A stretch of DNA of 64,000 nucleotides, from assembly GCF_051014445.1 (NCBI RefSeq), contig NC_135146.1, forward strand, positions 1 to 64,000, given 5' to 3'. The number at the start of each line of letters is the position of its first letter. Positions within the stretch are counted from its first letter, which is position 1. Positions 24,851-34,300 of this stretch are shown here, piece after piece. Made by a program: the position numbers and the translations under genes. Source of the stretch: Colletes latitarsis. Lineage: Eukaryota; Arthropoda; Insecta; Hymenoptera; Colletidae. Below the pieces are notes generated by a model. The model was not told the origin of the DNA and did no database searches. It saw only the letters and a list, made by a program, of their open reading frames with translations.

Positions 24851-26213
24851 GGTGTTTGGCCACACCTGGGAAAAATTTTAATGGGAGATTCTAGAAGCCA
24901 AAATAAGACGAAAATTAAGAATATCAATTTTTCGACTGAGGTTTCGTTAAAAAGTAGTTATTAATAACATTAAATAAAAAAATTTCAAATCGTTCTGAAA
25001 AAATTATTTTTGGTCGCGGAGGTCAGTTAGAATCGTACCCCCGAAATCCTACTCAGTTTCGACAAAAAGAATTTCGAATCGTCTTGGAAGAATTAGTTTT
25101 CGTTGCAGGGGTCAGTAACAAGCATTTTTTTTTTTTGGTCGACAGCCGGATCGAACGATTTTAATGTTTCAAACAGCAACACAACGCATATTTTAATGGA
25201 GAATATGTAGAGATGTTGGAAAAGTTGTTCCTTGACCCCGTAAAGTGAGAAAAATCCCATATAACTGGTCAAATTTTCAAACAGCCCCCGCAACTCCTAC
25301 TGATATAGTGAATAGTGAATATATTCCAATGAAACGTTTTTTTTTCGCGAGTAGAGCTCATGGGTACCTACACAAAGAGTATTATTAAACAACTATTTTA
25401 CAAACTGAATAAAAATCAGAAAGGAATTTTTAAGAAAAATCGACAGGCAGTGCCTAAATTTTTCGACGAAAGAAAAAGAAAATTTCAAATCGTTCTGAAC
25501 AAAATTACTTTCGGTTTCGGGGGTCAATTACAATTATTTTCGGTGAATAGACATACCACATACGAAATCCTGCGCATTTTCGAGAAAAAAATTCGAAAGT
25601 AAGAGCAGAACTTTAAACGTCAATAACTTGTTTAGTATCGTATTACTCCATCAACAAATTGGGTATTCTTGATTTTCGTTCTACTTTAACCTCTAGAATC
25701 TCCCATTACAATTTCTCCCGGGGGATTCTAGAGACCAAAGTAAGACGAAAATCAAGAATACCAATTTGTTAATGGAGGCTTTATTAAAAAGTTATTAACG
25801 TTTAAAGTTCCGCCCGTACTGAATTTCTTTCTCGAAAATGCGCATGATTAGGGGGGTATGACGATTCACCCAAAATGGTTGTAAGTAACCCCCGCAACCG
25901 AAGATAATTTTTCCAAAACGATTTGAAATTTTTCTTTTCCATCGAACAAATTTCACACATTCTCGAATTTTTATCTCGAAAGTGGGTAAGATTTCGGAGG
26001 TATGTGTATTCACCAAAAATGATTGTAATTGACCCCCGCAACCGATAACAATTTTTCCAGAACGATTTGAAATTTTTTAGTTTAATTGTTAATAACTTTT
26101 TAACGTAGCCTCTATCAACAAATTGGTATTCTTGATTTTCGTCTGTATTTTCGTATTTTGGCATCTAGAATCCCCCATTAAAATTTTTCCCAGGGGTGGC
26201 CGAACACCCTGTA
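24846..26213. mobile_element. Two TIR elements fused end to end (family of element A), copy 1
   Basis: Left end TACAGGGTGTTTGGCCA at 24846, right end TGGCCGAACACCCTGTA at 26213. In the middle, about 25685-25735, a right-end block (CCTCTAGAATCTCCCATTA) runs directly into a left-end block (GGATTCTAGAGACCAAAG), both lacking their terminal 25-45 bp. The internal blocks are those of element A. A T-run and an unrelated patch (25120-25330) sit in the first half. Confidence 0.7.
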
Positions 26214-26341
26214 CATATGTGTTCCCCGAGCAGGAAAACGACTTTTCGCTAAAATCATGAAAGTAAAAATTCTGTCCAAACGAGGAGTAGGAGTGATTTT
26301 CTAAGAGTTTGCTCATGATGCTACACGTAATAGCTACAAAT
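26214..26341 (-). repeat. Degenerate single 148-bp satellite monomer at unit junction 1/2
   Basis: GTGTTCCCCGAGCAGGAAAACGA.. through GCTACACGTAATAGCTAC matches the inverted-orientation monomer of the 15701-16310 block with about 15 scattered changes. It ends at the same TAGCTACAAATGCACCTCATCG seam as at 16310. Confidence 0.88.
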
Positions 26342-26460
26342 GCACCTCATCGAAAATTTTTATTTAAAAGTATAGATTGAGAAAGTGGCACGTGAGGAAC
26401 GTACGTAACCTAGATCGATGCACGTGTTTTACTGCACCGGGCACGAACGTACGACGATTT

Positions 26461-26485
26461 ACACACACACACACACACACACACA
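26461..26485. repeat. (AC)12 microsatellite, copy 2
   Basis: 25 nt of AC repeat, 4 nt longer than in copy 1. Confidence 0.95.
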
Positions 26486-27067
26486 GAGTCAATATCGCCG
26501 GTTTTTACAAAAGGCAAAGTCTTAAGTAAACATTTAAAGCCTCTGTAAGTTTTATCGCTTTTGCATTCTTGCAACTTAATTTAATTGGTTGTTTTTTGGA
26601 AAACAGATAAAACTATAAAAAGAATGAAAAACGGTTTTGACGAGTCCTGTACCTATGTTTAGTTCAGAATTTCGAATTCAGCGGTAAAAGTATGTAAATC
26701 TATATTATCCAATACACAGGACATAAAGGTAAGAGGAATGGATATTTTTACCAATATATTCATATTCTTAAATATCTGAATATTCTTCCTACTTGACCGA
26801 CTTACTTTATAAATATATTTTTTAGGGACACGTGTCGTTCGGTTGAAGGAAACAGGATATCTATACAGTGTATAGGTATTCAAAAACCCTTGGGAAAAAT
26901 TTTAGACTTTGTTGAAAAGTTATGGAACATTCCTAGCAAACGCTAGGCCCGTTCACGGATCGGGGTGAGTTATACATTATTCGATTCGCCTAATTCAGTA
27001 CATTATTGATATGCATTTCTATGCATCTGTGGAAATTCGTTATTTTTTTATAAACTGTTACTGTTAT

Positions 27068-27261
27068 TGTTAGAAATATGACTTAAAATTCGTTAGTTTC
27101 TTTAGTGTTTAGGAGTGTGTGTTTGTGTGTGTGTTTGTGAGAGAAGCACACGTCGAGGAATGTTCTTTTAGTTTTTAAGTTTTCTTTTCACAATGGAAAA
27201 TAAGTGTGTTTGTTTTGTAACAAGATTCATTATAATAAATAATATAAACAGTATTTTAACA
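27068..27261 (+). repeat. Copia-type LTR, copy 2
   Basis: 194 bp, same ends as copy 1, with 10 bp lost from the GT-rich tract near 27115. Followed by TGGTAGCAGAGGTCC. Confidence 0.55.
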
Positions 27262-27344
27262 TGGTAGCAGAGGTCCGTGGTTTGTTCGTTAACAGTAAAG
27301 AAAAGAAATTTAGTTGTGAAAGGAAGATAACCTAAGTTTGAAGC

Positions 27345-28446
27345 ATGGCAAGTGAAAAAAAGGACGATTTCATGTTACAAATATTTTATGGAACTGGAAA
27401 TTCAGGCTAAATTTATTTTTAGAAATGAAAGACTGTAACGAGGTTATTCTACATGATGAAAGACCGGCTGAAATAAGAGTCGAAGATTGGAATAAAAAAG
27501 GAAATTAAAGCAAAAAGTTACATCGTAAACAGTATTTCAAACACTCAGTTAGAATTAATAATATCAGAAACGACTGCGAAAAATATGATTGCAAAGCTTG
27601 ACGAAATTTATCTAGTTAAAAACAGTGCAGTAAAGCTATTGTGTAAAAGAAGATTGTTAGAATTAAAAATGAAAGAAGGTGAAAATCCAAGTGACTTCTT
27701 TAACGAATTTGAAACGCATATAAATAGGCTCAAAAATACTGGTGAGACTGTGAATGAAGAGGATAAATTGAATTATCTGTTATTAACGTTAACTTCTCAC
27801 GTATTGTTGATATTATTGATGCACTGCCAACGAAGGAGAAAACAGTCGAGTATGTAAAATCTAAATTACTGTTAGAGTATCAAAAGAGAAACGGTAAGAG
27901 TTACTACTTTGAGTACAGCAGAAATTACACTCGCACTTTTAGTTCAAATTTAACTAAAAATCCTAGAGGTCATAGGTTTCGACACGTACAACGCAATCAG
28001 AACAAGTATCTCAATTCAAAGGATAATCAGCATAGCAGTGCAACGACTACTGAAGCGGTATGTTAAGTCAGTGTAATAAGTCAGGGCACATCCAACGTTA
28101 CTGCCCAGAAAACTTTAATAATTATTAGAAAAGGCAACCTTTTCAAACATATACAAAATAGACACGATAGAAAAGTGGCTGGAAATTCGAGTCTAGATGA
28201 CAGTAGAAATTACAATTCATTCAAGGTTGAAGTAATGAAAAGTAGCAAAATAGAAGAAGTAGAAATATTAAATGGCTACTAGATAGTGGTTGCTCAGATC
28301 ACATAATAAACACAGATGAGTACTTTTATGAATCCAAAAATCTACAAAACCCGGTTGATATTAAAGTTGGTGATGGTTTTAAACTAATATCTGGAAAGAT
28401 TGGTAATGTAATGATTAACATTAAATCGTTGCTATGTTCATTTTAA
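27345..28446 (+). pseudogene. Copia gag-protease remnant, copy 2
   Basis: Same breaks as copy 1: gag N-terminus in two frames, UBN2-type segment at 27585-27780, damaged knuckle, protease DSGCSDH near 28290. The shared lesions show copia was already dead before the unit was amplified. Confidence 0.85.
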
Positions 28447-28694
28447 AAATTATAAATAATTTATCTAATTGGATCTATTCTACATTGTCAAATGGGAATT
28501 TGTAGAAGAATTTGTATGATGCATAAAAATCATTTTTTTAGGCATAGAACTTCCACGAGTCGGTCAGGTGGACAGTATTAAAACCAGGTATGTAGACAGT
28601 ACATGCAGCAACAGTAAAAAATGTCTCCCCGCCGCTGACAGTGTTTACAATATATAGTAAATTACTATTGCACGCAGTACGTTGGTTTAACTTG

Positions 28695-28698
28695 TTTT
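28695..28698. repeat. 4-bp target-site duplication (TTTT), left
   Basis: Copy 1 has CTTG-TTTTT-ATTATT at this point. In copy 2, TTTT precedes TGTTACG and TTTT-T-ATTATT follows CGTAACA at 39890, as expected for a 4-bp duplication. A 5-bp reading is possible because of the T run. Confidence 0.75.
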
Positions 28699-28814
28699 TG
28701 TTACGTATGTCGAACGTTTCGTTCCTCAAATTTTTCTTGTCACTTGCGTGCATTATGAAATCGCCCTGCTACTTATCTAACCTTTGAAATGGGGGTCACT
28801 TCCGTCGCGATGCA

Positions 28815-28882
28815 GCAGCCCGTTAATTAATACAATTCGGAGAATAGAGCAGCCCGTTAATTAATACAATTCGGAGAATAGT
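28815..28882 (+). repeat. U3 34-bp tandem duplication (enhancer-like)
   Basis: GCAGCCCGTTAATTAATACA.. occurs twice head to tail at 34-bp spacing (28815 and 28849), each with a TTAATTAA palindrome. Its place about 60-120 bp upstream of the TATA box suggests a promoter-proximal enhancer. Repeated in the 3' LTR at 38748-38815. Confidence 0.6.
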
Positions 28883-28935
28883 GCACACGGTGATTTCTAA
28901 CGTACTTTTAAATCCGCCCCACACAGATTTTTTGG

Positions 28936-28943
28936 TATATAAA
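28936..28943 (+). promoter_or_regulatory. TATA box of the LTR promoter
   Basis: GGTATATAAACCC at 28934-28946. Transcription would begin about 30 bp downstream, near 28966 (CATTACTCGGG), which places the hairpin array in the RNA. Confidence 0.6.
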
Positions 28944-29447
28944 CCCTGTGATTTCATTACTCGGGGGATCATAATCGTACCGTCACGTTAGAGTCAACGT
29001 CACGTCTCTTGTCACGCGTATACGATTTGATAGTCAGTTGTATCTTGCGAGATCGGGCTACCGTACCCTTTAGTATCAAACCATATAGAATCCGTGAACC
29101 GGCATAAATTCTATTGCGGCCTTTATTTCCAACTGACATACCCCCGCATCGCCAGTGCGTCAACACCGTGCAAGGTCATTTTAGGTAAATATACTCATTC
29201 TTTGATCGCGACACAAGATACACGAAACAATTGTATTTTATTTGTTGATTTAAGAATATATCTACTTTTATTATCAAATCAGAGTTACCCAACTTCTTTA
29301 ACCCACAATTATATAAAGCGATTATTATTAGTTAAACGTTCCCATAATAATATAACCTTACCGCTCGGGTTATATTATATTTAATAATTCACAGTTACGA
29401 GGTCAATTAACACATCCCCAAATCCAAATACAACCTCTTACAACCTA

Positions 29448-29871
29448 GTGGCTCCTCGATTACGCATCGAGTTCGTCCACGCAATCTATTACCATCCTAG
29501 CGGCTCCCTGATTTCGCATCAGGTTCGTCCGCATCCTACAGCTCCCTGATTTCGCATCAGGTTCGTCTGTGATTTATCCAACCTCCCAGCAGCTCCTCGA
29601 TTTCGCATTGAGTTCGTCTGTGTTTCTTCCAACCTCCTAGCAGCTCCCCAATTTCGCATTGGGTTCGTCTGCGTCGTTATCAACAATCCTAGTGACTCCC
29701 CGATTTCGCATCGGGTTCGTTCACGACGTTTCACCCTCCTACGGCTCCCTGGTTTCGCACCAGGTTCGTCCGTACGTGACTCCATCCCAGAGGCTCCCTG
29801 ATGTCGCATCAGGTTCGTCCTCGTTATCAACTATCCTAGCGGCTCCCCGATTTCGCATCGGGTTCGTCCGT
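29448..29871 (+). repeat. Nine-copy structured RNA hairpin array in the 5' LTR
   Basis: Nine 33-nt repeats share one layout: 4-bp outer stem, CTC, 6-bp inner stem, 5-nt loop (TTCGC in 7 of 9), 3' half of the inner stem, TTCGT, 3' half of the outer stem. CTC and TTCGT are the same in all nine. Inner stems: CTCGAT/ATCGAG, CCTGAT/ATCAGG (three copies), CTCGAT/ATTGAG (G-U), CCCAAT/ATTGGG, CCCGAT/ATCGGG (two), CCTGGT/ACCAGG. Outer stems: GTGG/CCAC, GCGG/CCGC, ACAG/CTGT, GCAG/CTGT, GCAG/CTGC, GTGA/TCAC, ACGG/CCGT, GAGG/CCTC, GCGG/CCGT. Linkers vary from about 5 nt upward. Every change in one arm is matched in the other (Watson-Crick or G-U). A 103-codon minus-strand frame across it is a by-product of the repeats. 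Confidence 0.9.
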
Positions 29872-29962
29872 GTACCTAACTAACAAATTGATACCATATT
29901 CCATACTCTCTCTCGCACTCGCAGGCCACGCGCGCTGCACGGCCCTGGCTCGTAACAGAAAC

Positions 29963-29981
29963 TGGTGACAGCGGTGGGATT
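29963..29981 (+). other. tRNA primer-binding site
   Basis: Five bases after the 5' LTR, TGGTGACAGCGGTGGGATT has the TGG start of a primer site. From memory it differs by one base from the complement of the 3' end of animal tRNA-Leu (AAG/UAG type); checking against the host tRNA set would settle this. Confidence 0.65.
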
Positions 29982-30054
29982 TAACTATTTTAGAATCGCT
30001 ACGTAATTTTTGGGTTTCTTGAGAAGTTGAAATTTCTCTTCTTGAATTTAGACG

Positions 30055-30169
30055 ATATACTAGTTTTCGCTAGTTAAGTCAACCAGTTAACTCTTGTTAA
30101 GAATATACTAGTTTTTGCTAGTTAATACACATTGTTAATTGGATTTAAATATACTAGTTTTCTCTAGTT
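30055..30169 (+). repeat. Three ACTAG hairpin/palindrome repeats in the leader
   Basis: ATATACTAGTTTT-NN-CTAGTT occurs at 30055-30075, 30103-30123 and 30149-30169, 46-48 nt apart. Each can fold as ACTAG, 6-nt loop, CTAGT, and is also a divided DNA palindrome. The last one ends 22 nt before the gag ATG. Confidence 0.7.
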
Positions 30170-30191
30170 GAATTAAAATAAATTATTAAAA

Positions 30192-31391
30192 ATGACAAGT
30201 TCACAAGCAAATATTTCGTCGAACGATATTATGAACTTGACATTATCGCTTGCAAATTCAATGTCACTTTTGACACAAAAGACATGCATACAAAACGTTA
30301 CATCGACGATACCGACTTTCGACGGAGAAACTCCATCTTTATCGCGTTTTGCACAAAGTGTGGAGGATGGGTTAACATTGATACCTGAGGGTTCGGAAGC
30401 CGATTATCTGGCGATTGTTCTGACTAAACTCATAGGTCCCGCACGAAGGTGCACCTTAGAGCATAAATTCGTGAGTGTTAGCGAATTGATTAAACATTTA
30501 AAAAAGAGATTCGCGCCGGGAAAAAGTTTGTCGTATTTCCAAGTAGACATCGCGAGTTTACGTATTCGCGAGGGTGAAAGTTTGCGACAGTACGTCGACA
30601 GGACTAGTCACCTGGTTTATTGCGCGCGCGGAGCCATTCGAGAAAGATACCGGGACAACGCCGAAGATTTCATCAAGGAGATGGAACGAGATGTTTTGGA
30701 AAATTTCATCGAAGGCTTACCGGATCGTATTTCTTGGAAGGTGTCGGCACAATTTAGAGACATACGGACTCTTGAAGATGCTTACGACGCCGTGCTGCAT
30801 ATAGACAGGAAACTAAGGAATCGAAGACAAATGCCCCGGAACGAATCACCTGCACGGTGGTCACGAAAGGATCGTGGAACCGAAGATTATCGCCACCGCG
30901 ACAATCAAGTGTCGTACCCTGGCTCGCCGAGTCGTTATGACCGAGGGCGGCATGCTAGAACATACGAAGGTCAAGAGGATCGAGAGGAACAACCACATGC
31001 GTCGGCATGGCCCGTGCGACAAAGGAGCCCCTCGATTTCCCCTTCGAGGCGTTCTTACGATTTTCCTAAGGATGAAGGAAATCATTATTCCATATTAAAA
31101 AATTCCGAAAGATATCGCGAACCGAAATTATATTGTTGGTATTGTGAAACTACGGGACACGACGGGAAATCCTGTAGGAAAAATCCGCGTAATCCAAAAA
31201 ACCGACGTGACTCGCGGGACTCGTCAGCCGAATCGAACGGGTCTTTAAACTTCAATCGCGCTCACCGTACCGGCGACACGATGAGCGGCAACGAAACCCG
31301 TCGTCAAAGAACAGTACACTTCGAAAACGACTCCTTATCAAAGAAACACCTGCCCCACGTCTCGAAACCAAAGTCCCAGAACTGGAATTAG
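30192..31391 (+). CDS. gag: Gag polyprotein of the errantivirus
   Basis: 399 residues, start AAAAATGAC. It forms the virus-like particle and packages the element RNA. The first 200 residues look like a Ty3/gypsy capsid region (FDGETPSLSRFAQ, then a segment with FAPGKSLSYFQ and LRQYVDR typical of retrotransposon capsid C-terminal domains). Residues about 210-300 are Arg/Ser-rich and probably disordered. One zinc knuckle C-x2-C-x4-H-x4-C is seen at residues 315-328 (CWYCETTGHDGKSC). The stop is TAG at 31389-31391, and the pol frame overlaps the last 181 nt in -1 phase. Intact. Confidence 0.9.
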   Translation: MTSSQANISSNDIMNLTLSLANSMSLLTQKTCIQNVTSTIPTFDGETPSLSRFAQSVEDGLTLIPEGSEADYLAIVLTKLIGPARRCTLEHKFVSVSELIKHLKKRFAPGKSLSYFQVDIASLRIREGESLRQYVDRTSHLVYCARGAIRERYRDNAEDFIKEMERDVLENFIEGLPDRISWKVSAQFRDIRTLEDAYDAVLHIDRKLRNRRQMPRNESPARWSRKDRGTEDYRHRDNQVSYPGSPSRYDRGRHARTYEGQEDREEQPHASAWPVRQRSPSISPSRRSYDFPKDEGNHYSILKNSERYREPKLYCWYCETTGHDGKSCRKNPRNPKNRRDSRDSSAESNGSLNFNRAHRTGDTMSGNETRRQRTVHFENDSLSKKHLPHVSKPKSQNWN

Positions 31392-34300
31392 GAAAGGGAA
31401 CATTTTTAATCGATTGCGGTGCAGCCATCAACTTAGTACGTCTCGATGTTTTAGGAACAAAAGCAATAATAAATTCTCGCGAAGAAATAGAAATAACAGG
31501 ATTAACCACAACTCCAATTTACACGTTAGGAACCACAATTCTCCATATTCACGATACACCCGCATTTTTCTATATAGTAAGAACTCTTGCAATAGACGCT
31601 GATGGACTCATAGGAAGCCCATTTTTAATGCAAGAGGGTGCCGAAATTTCTTATTATCATGGGACCATGGTATTAAGGGACAAACCTATTAGACCATTAC
31701 GTTTTTCAAACCGCAATGATTTGTTTTCATCTTTAAACTCGCAAACTCCGACTAAACACAGGCTCGAAGCTCGTACGATACAACAAATCGCGGTAAAAAT
31801 AGCAAACCCGACAGTAAAGGAAGGATATTTACCACGTATTAAAACTCACGATCAACTGTACGTAGGGGAAGCAGCTGTAACAAATAACAACGGAAAATGT
31901 CACGTCTTAGCAACGAACACCAGCAGCGAAGACCTCGACGTAGAGATAGAACCACAGATAATAGAACCGTACGATTTTCTAAGCACATCGGACGAAGACC
32001 TTTGCTCATATGCAGAACAGCCAACAAAATTCAGGACCACCGAAGATAGGATAGAAAAACTCGTAAATACACTAAATACCAATCATTTAAACAGGGAAGA
32101 ACGAGCATCCGTCACTGATTTAATCAAAGAATTTCCAGACCGATTTTTTCTGCTTGGAGACAAATTAGGAAAAGCAGCCGATTTTAATCATTCGATTCAC
32201 ACCATAGACGAAATACCAGTAAACACAAGACAATATCGATATCCGCCTGTGCATCAGGACGAAATACAAAAACAGGTTAGCGCATTATTATCACAAGGCA
32301 TAATTACTCCGTCAAAATCACCCTACAACTCACCTTTATGGATCGTACCGAAGAAAGCTGACTCACAGGGAAACAAACGTTGGCGCATGGTAATAGACTT
32401 TCGCGCATTAAACGAAAAGACAATCTCCGACAAATATCCATTACCACAAATCACAGAAATTTTGGACCGATTAGGAGGAGCAAAATATTTTTCCGTTTTT
32501 GATCTCGCCAGTGGATTTCACCAGATAGAAATGAATCCAAGGGATAAGCAAAAAACAGCATTCACCACACCGCATGGACATTACGAATTTTCAAGAATGC
32601 CTTTTGGCTTAAAGAACGCTCCACCTACATTTCAACGCCTCATGGATCAAGTTCTCACCGGATTACAAGGAACAGACCTCTTCGTTTACCTGGACGACAT
32701 TGTCGTTTACGCTTCATCATTGCAAGAACATAATATCAAAGTTAAAAAATTATTGAACCGCCTTCGGGAACAGGGCTTAACCCTTCAAACTGACAAATGC
32801 GAATTTCTACGCAAAGAAGTTGCATATTTAGGACATATAATTTCCGAAAAGGGGGTAAGACCGGATCCAAGAAAATTAAAAGCTGTGCAAGACTTTCCCA
32901 CACCGAAAACGCAGAAGAATATTCAACAATTTTTGGGCTTAGCAGGATATTACAGAAGATTTATACCAGATTTCACCGTGAAGTCAAAACCATTGATCAA
33001 TTTACTAGGAAAGGGCATTAAATTTAAATGGACAGAAGAACAAGATCAAAGTTTTAATCAATTACGTAAAGAACTTTGTCAACAACCTATATTGCAGTAT
33101 CCGGATTTCACCAAACCCTTCATCGTGACTACAGACGCATCCGAATACGCCATAGGAGCTGTACTTAGCCAGGGGGAAATAGGAAAGGATTTACCGATAG
33201 CATATGCATCTCGAAGCCTTAATAAACCTGAAAAGAATTATTCGGCAACAGAGAAGGAATGTCTCGCAATGGTTTACGCAGTAAAGTATTTCCGACCCTA
33301 TATTTATGGAACAAAATTCACCCTTGTCACAGATCACCGTCCCTTAGTCTGGCTACATTCAGTTAAGGACCCGACCTCCAGGCTAATAAAATGGAAATTA
33401 CGACTTTCGGAATACGAGTATCAGGTTATCCACAAGTGTGGAAAAACGAACATGAACGCGGACGCGTTATCGCGCAACCCTCCATCAGTCTGTCTACCGC
33501 TCATTCCGCGGGAGTCAAAGGACGATCCCGACTTCCGGGCCCAAGTACCACCGACTACCGATAAGCAATTCATAGGTCACCGTATACAACAGTTACGTCG
33601 AGATAGGGAAAACCGACCCAAATACCGGGAGGCTAGTAGTAGCTCGGACGAAGAACAAGGCCCCTCTTATGGAAAAATTCAACACTCGCCGATAATAGCT
33701 AGACACCGAACTCTACCCAGCTTATCGCACGAAGTAACATTGCCAGACGAATCTCAGGAAATCATAAACAACTTACTGCCAGCAGCAAACTCCACAAGGA
33801 ACACACTACCGGAGGAAGATAACAATTTACCCGATGACCTAATGTCCTTTGAAGAACCACTTGATATTACCAATAATGAAAATACAATTATGGAAAATCC
33901 TCGTAAAAATGTATTCAGTACTCCACAGGTAACACCGCATGTTACAGACGAAATTTTACAACCAGCCATAATTCATCCACCTGCAAGGGTTGCAACCGAA
34001 GCAAGTGCAGAACGGCTACCTGACGCCTTTGACCACACGCCTGACCCTTACCTACCATACGCATCCGACACAGATGTTTTAACCGACGAAAACGAGCACC
34101 GATACACTGCGTCAAAACAATCTTATAAAATAACTGTTTCTTCGAACACCCTCGCTGCGGAAAACGGACATTACGCGCACTTCATATCAGCAGATTGCAA
34201 CCTAATATCCACCGTAGGAAAAGTATTACTGGACACCGAAATAATTAATAAACCGGATCTTTTGGCAGCGCAACCGAAAAAGGGACACGTATTGACTTCA

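Larger units (their letters stand above)
16311..26341 (+). repeat. 10-kb tandem macro-unit, copy 1
   Basis: Starts at GCACCTCATC and recurs at 26342, 47563 and 57602; spacing 10,031, 21,221 (with the LTR element inserted) and 10,039 bp. By eye the copies are almost identical; differences noticed are mostly microsatellite lengths. Content in order: (CA)n, inverted-repeat segment with copia remnant, AT-rich stretch, 177-bp satellite, TIR element A, GC-richer stretch, pyrimidine tract, pogo-like remnant, fused TIR elements B, one decayed 148-bp monomer. Confidence 0.95.
28699..29957 (+). repeat. 5' LTR (1259 bp)
   Basis: Starts TGTTACGTATGTCG, ends CCTGGCTCGTAACA; 7-bp terminal inverted repeat TGTTACG/CGTAACA. 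Contains a 34-bp tandem duplication in U3, a TATA box, and nine covarying hairpins downstream of the inferred start site. Long for an errantivirus LTR. No AATAAA was found inside, so the polyadenylation site is unassigned. Confidence 0.95.

Noticed and set aside
29094..29384. 96-codon plus-strand frame in the LTR
   Set aside because: No recognisable content, lies in the noncoding LTR, duplicated only because the LTR is.
29519..29830. 103-codon minus-strand repeated peptide in the LTR
   Set aside because: The periodicity is that of the hairpin repeats; base changes follow pairing and not codons.
30471..30476. GTGAGT in gag as the env splice donor
   Set aside because: Good donor hexamer, but errantivirus donors usually lie near the gag start and I cannot show use; kept only as a mention.
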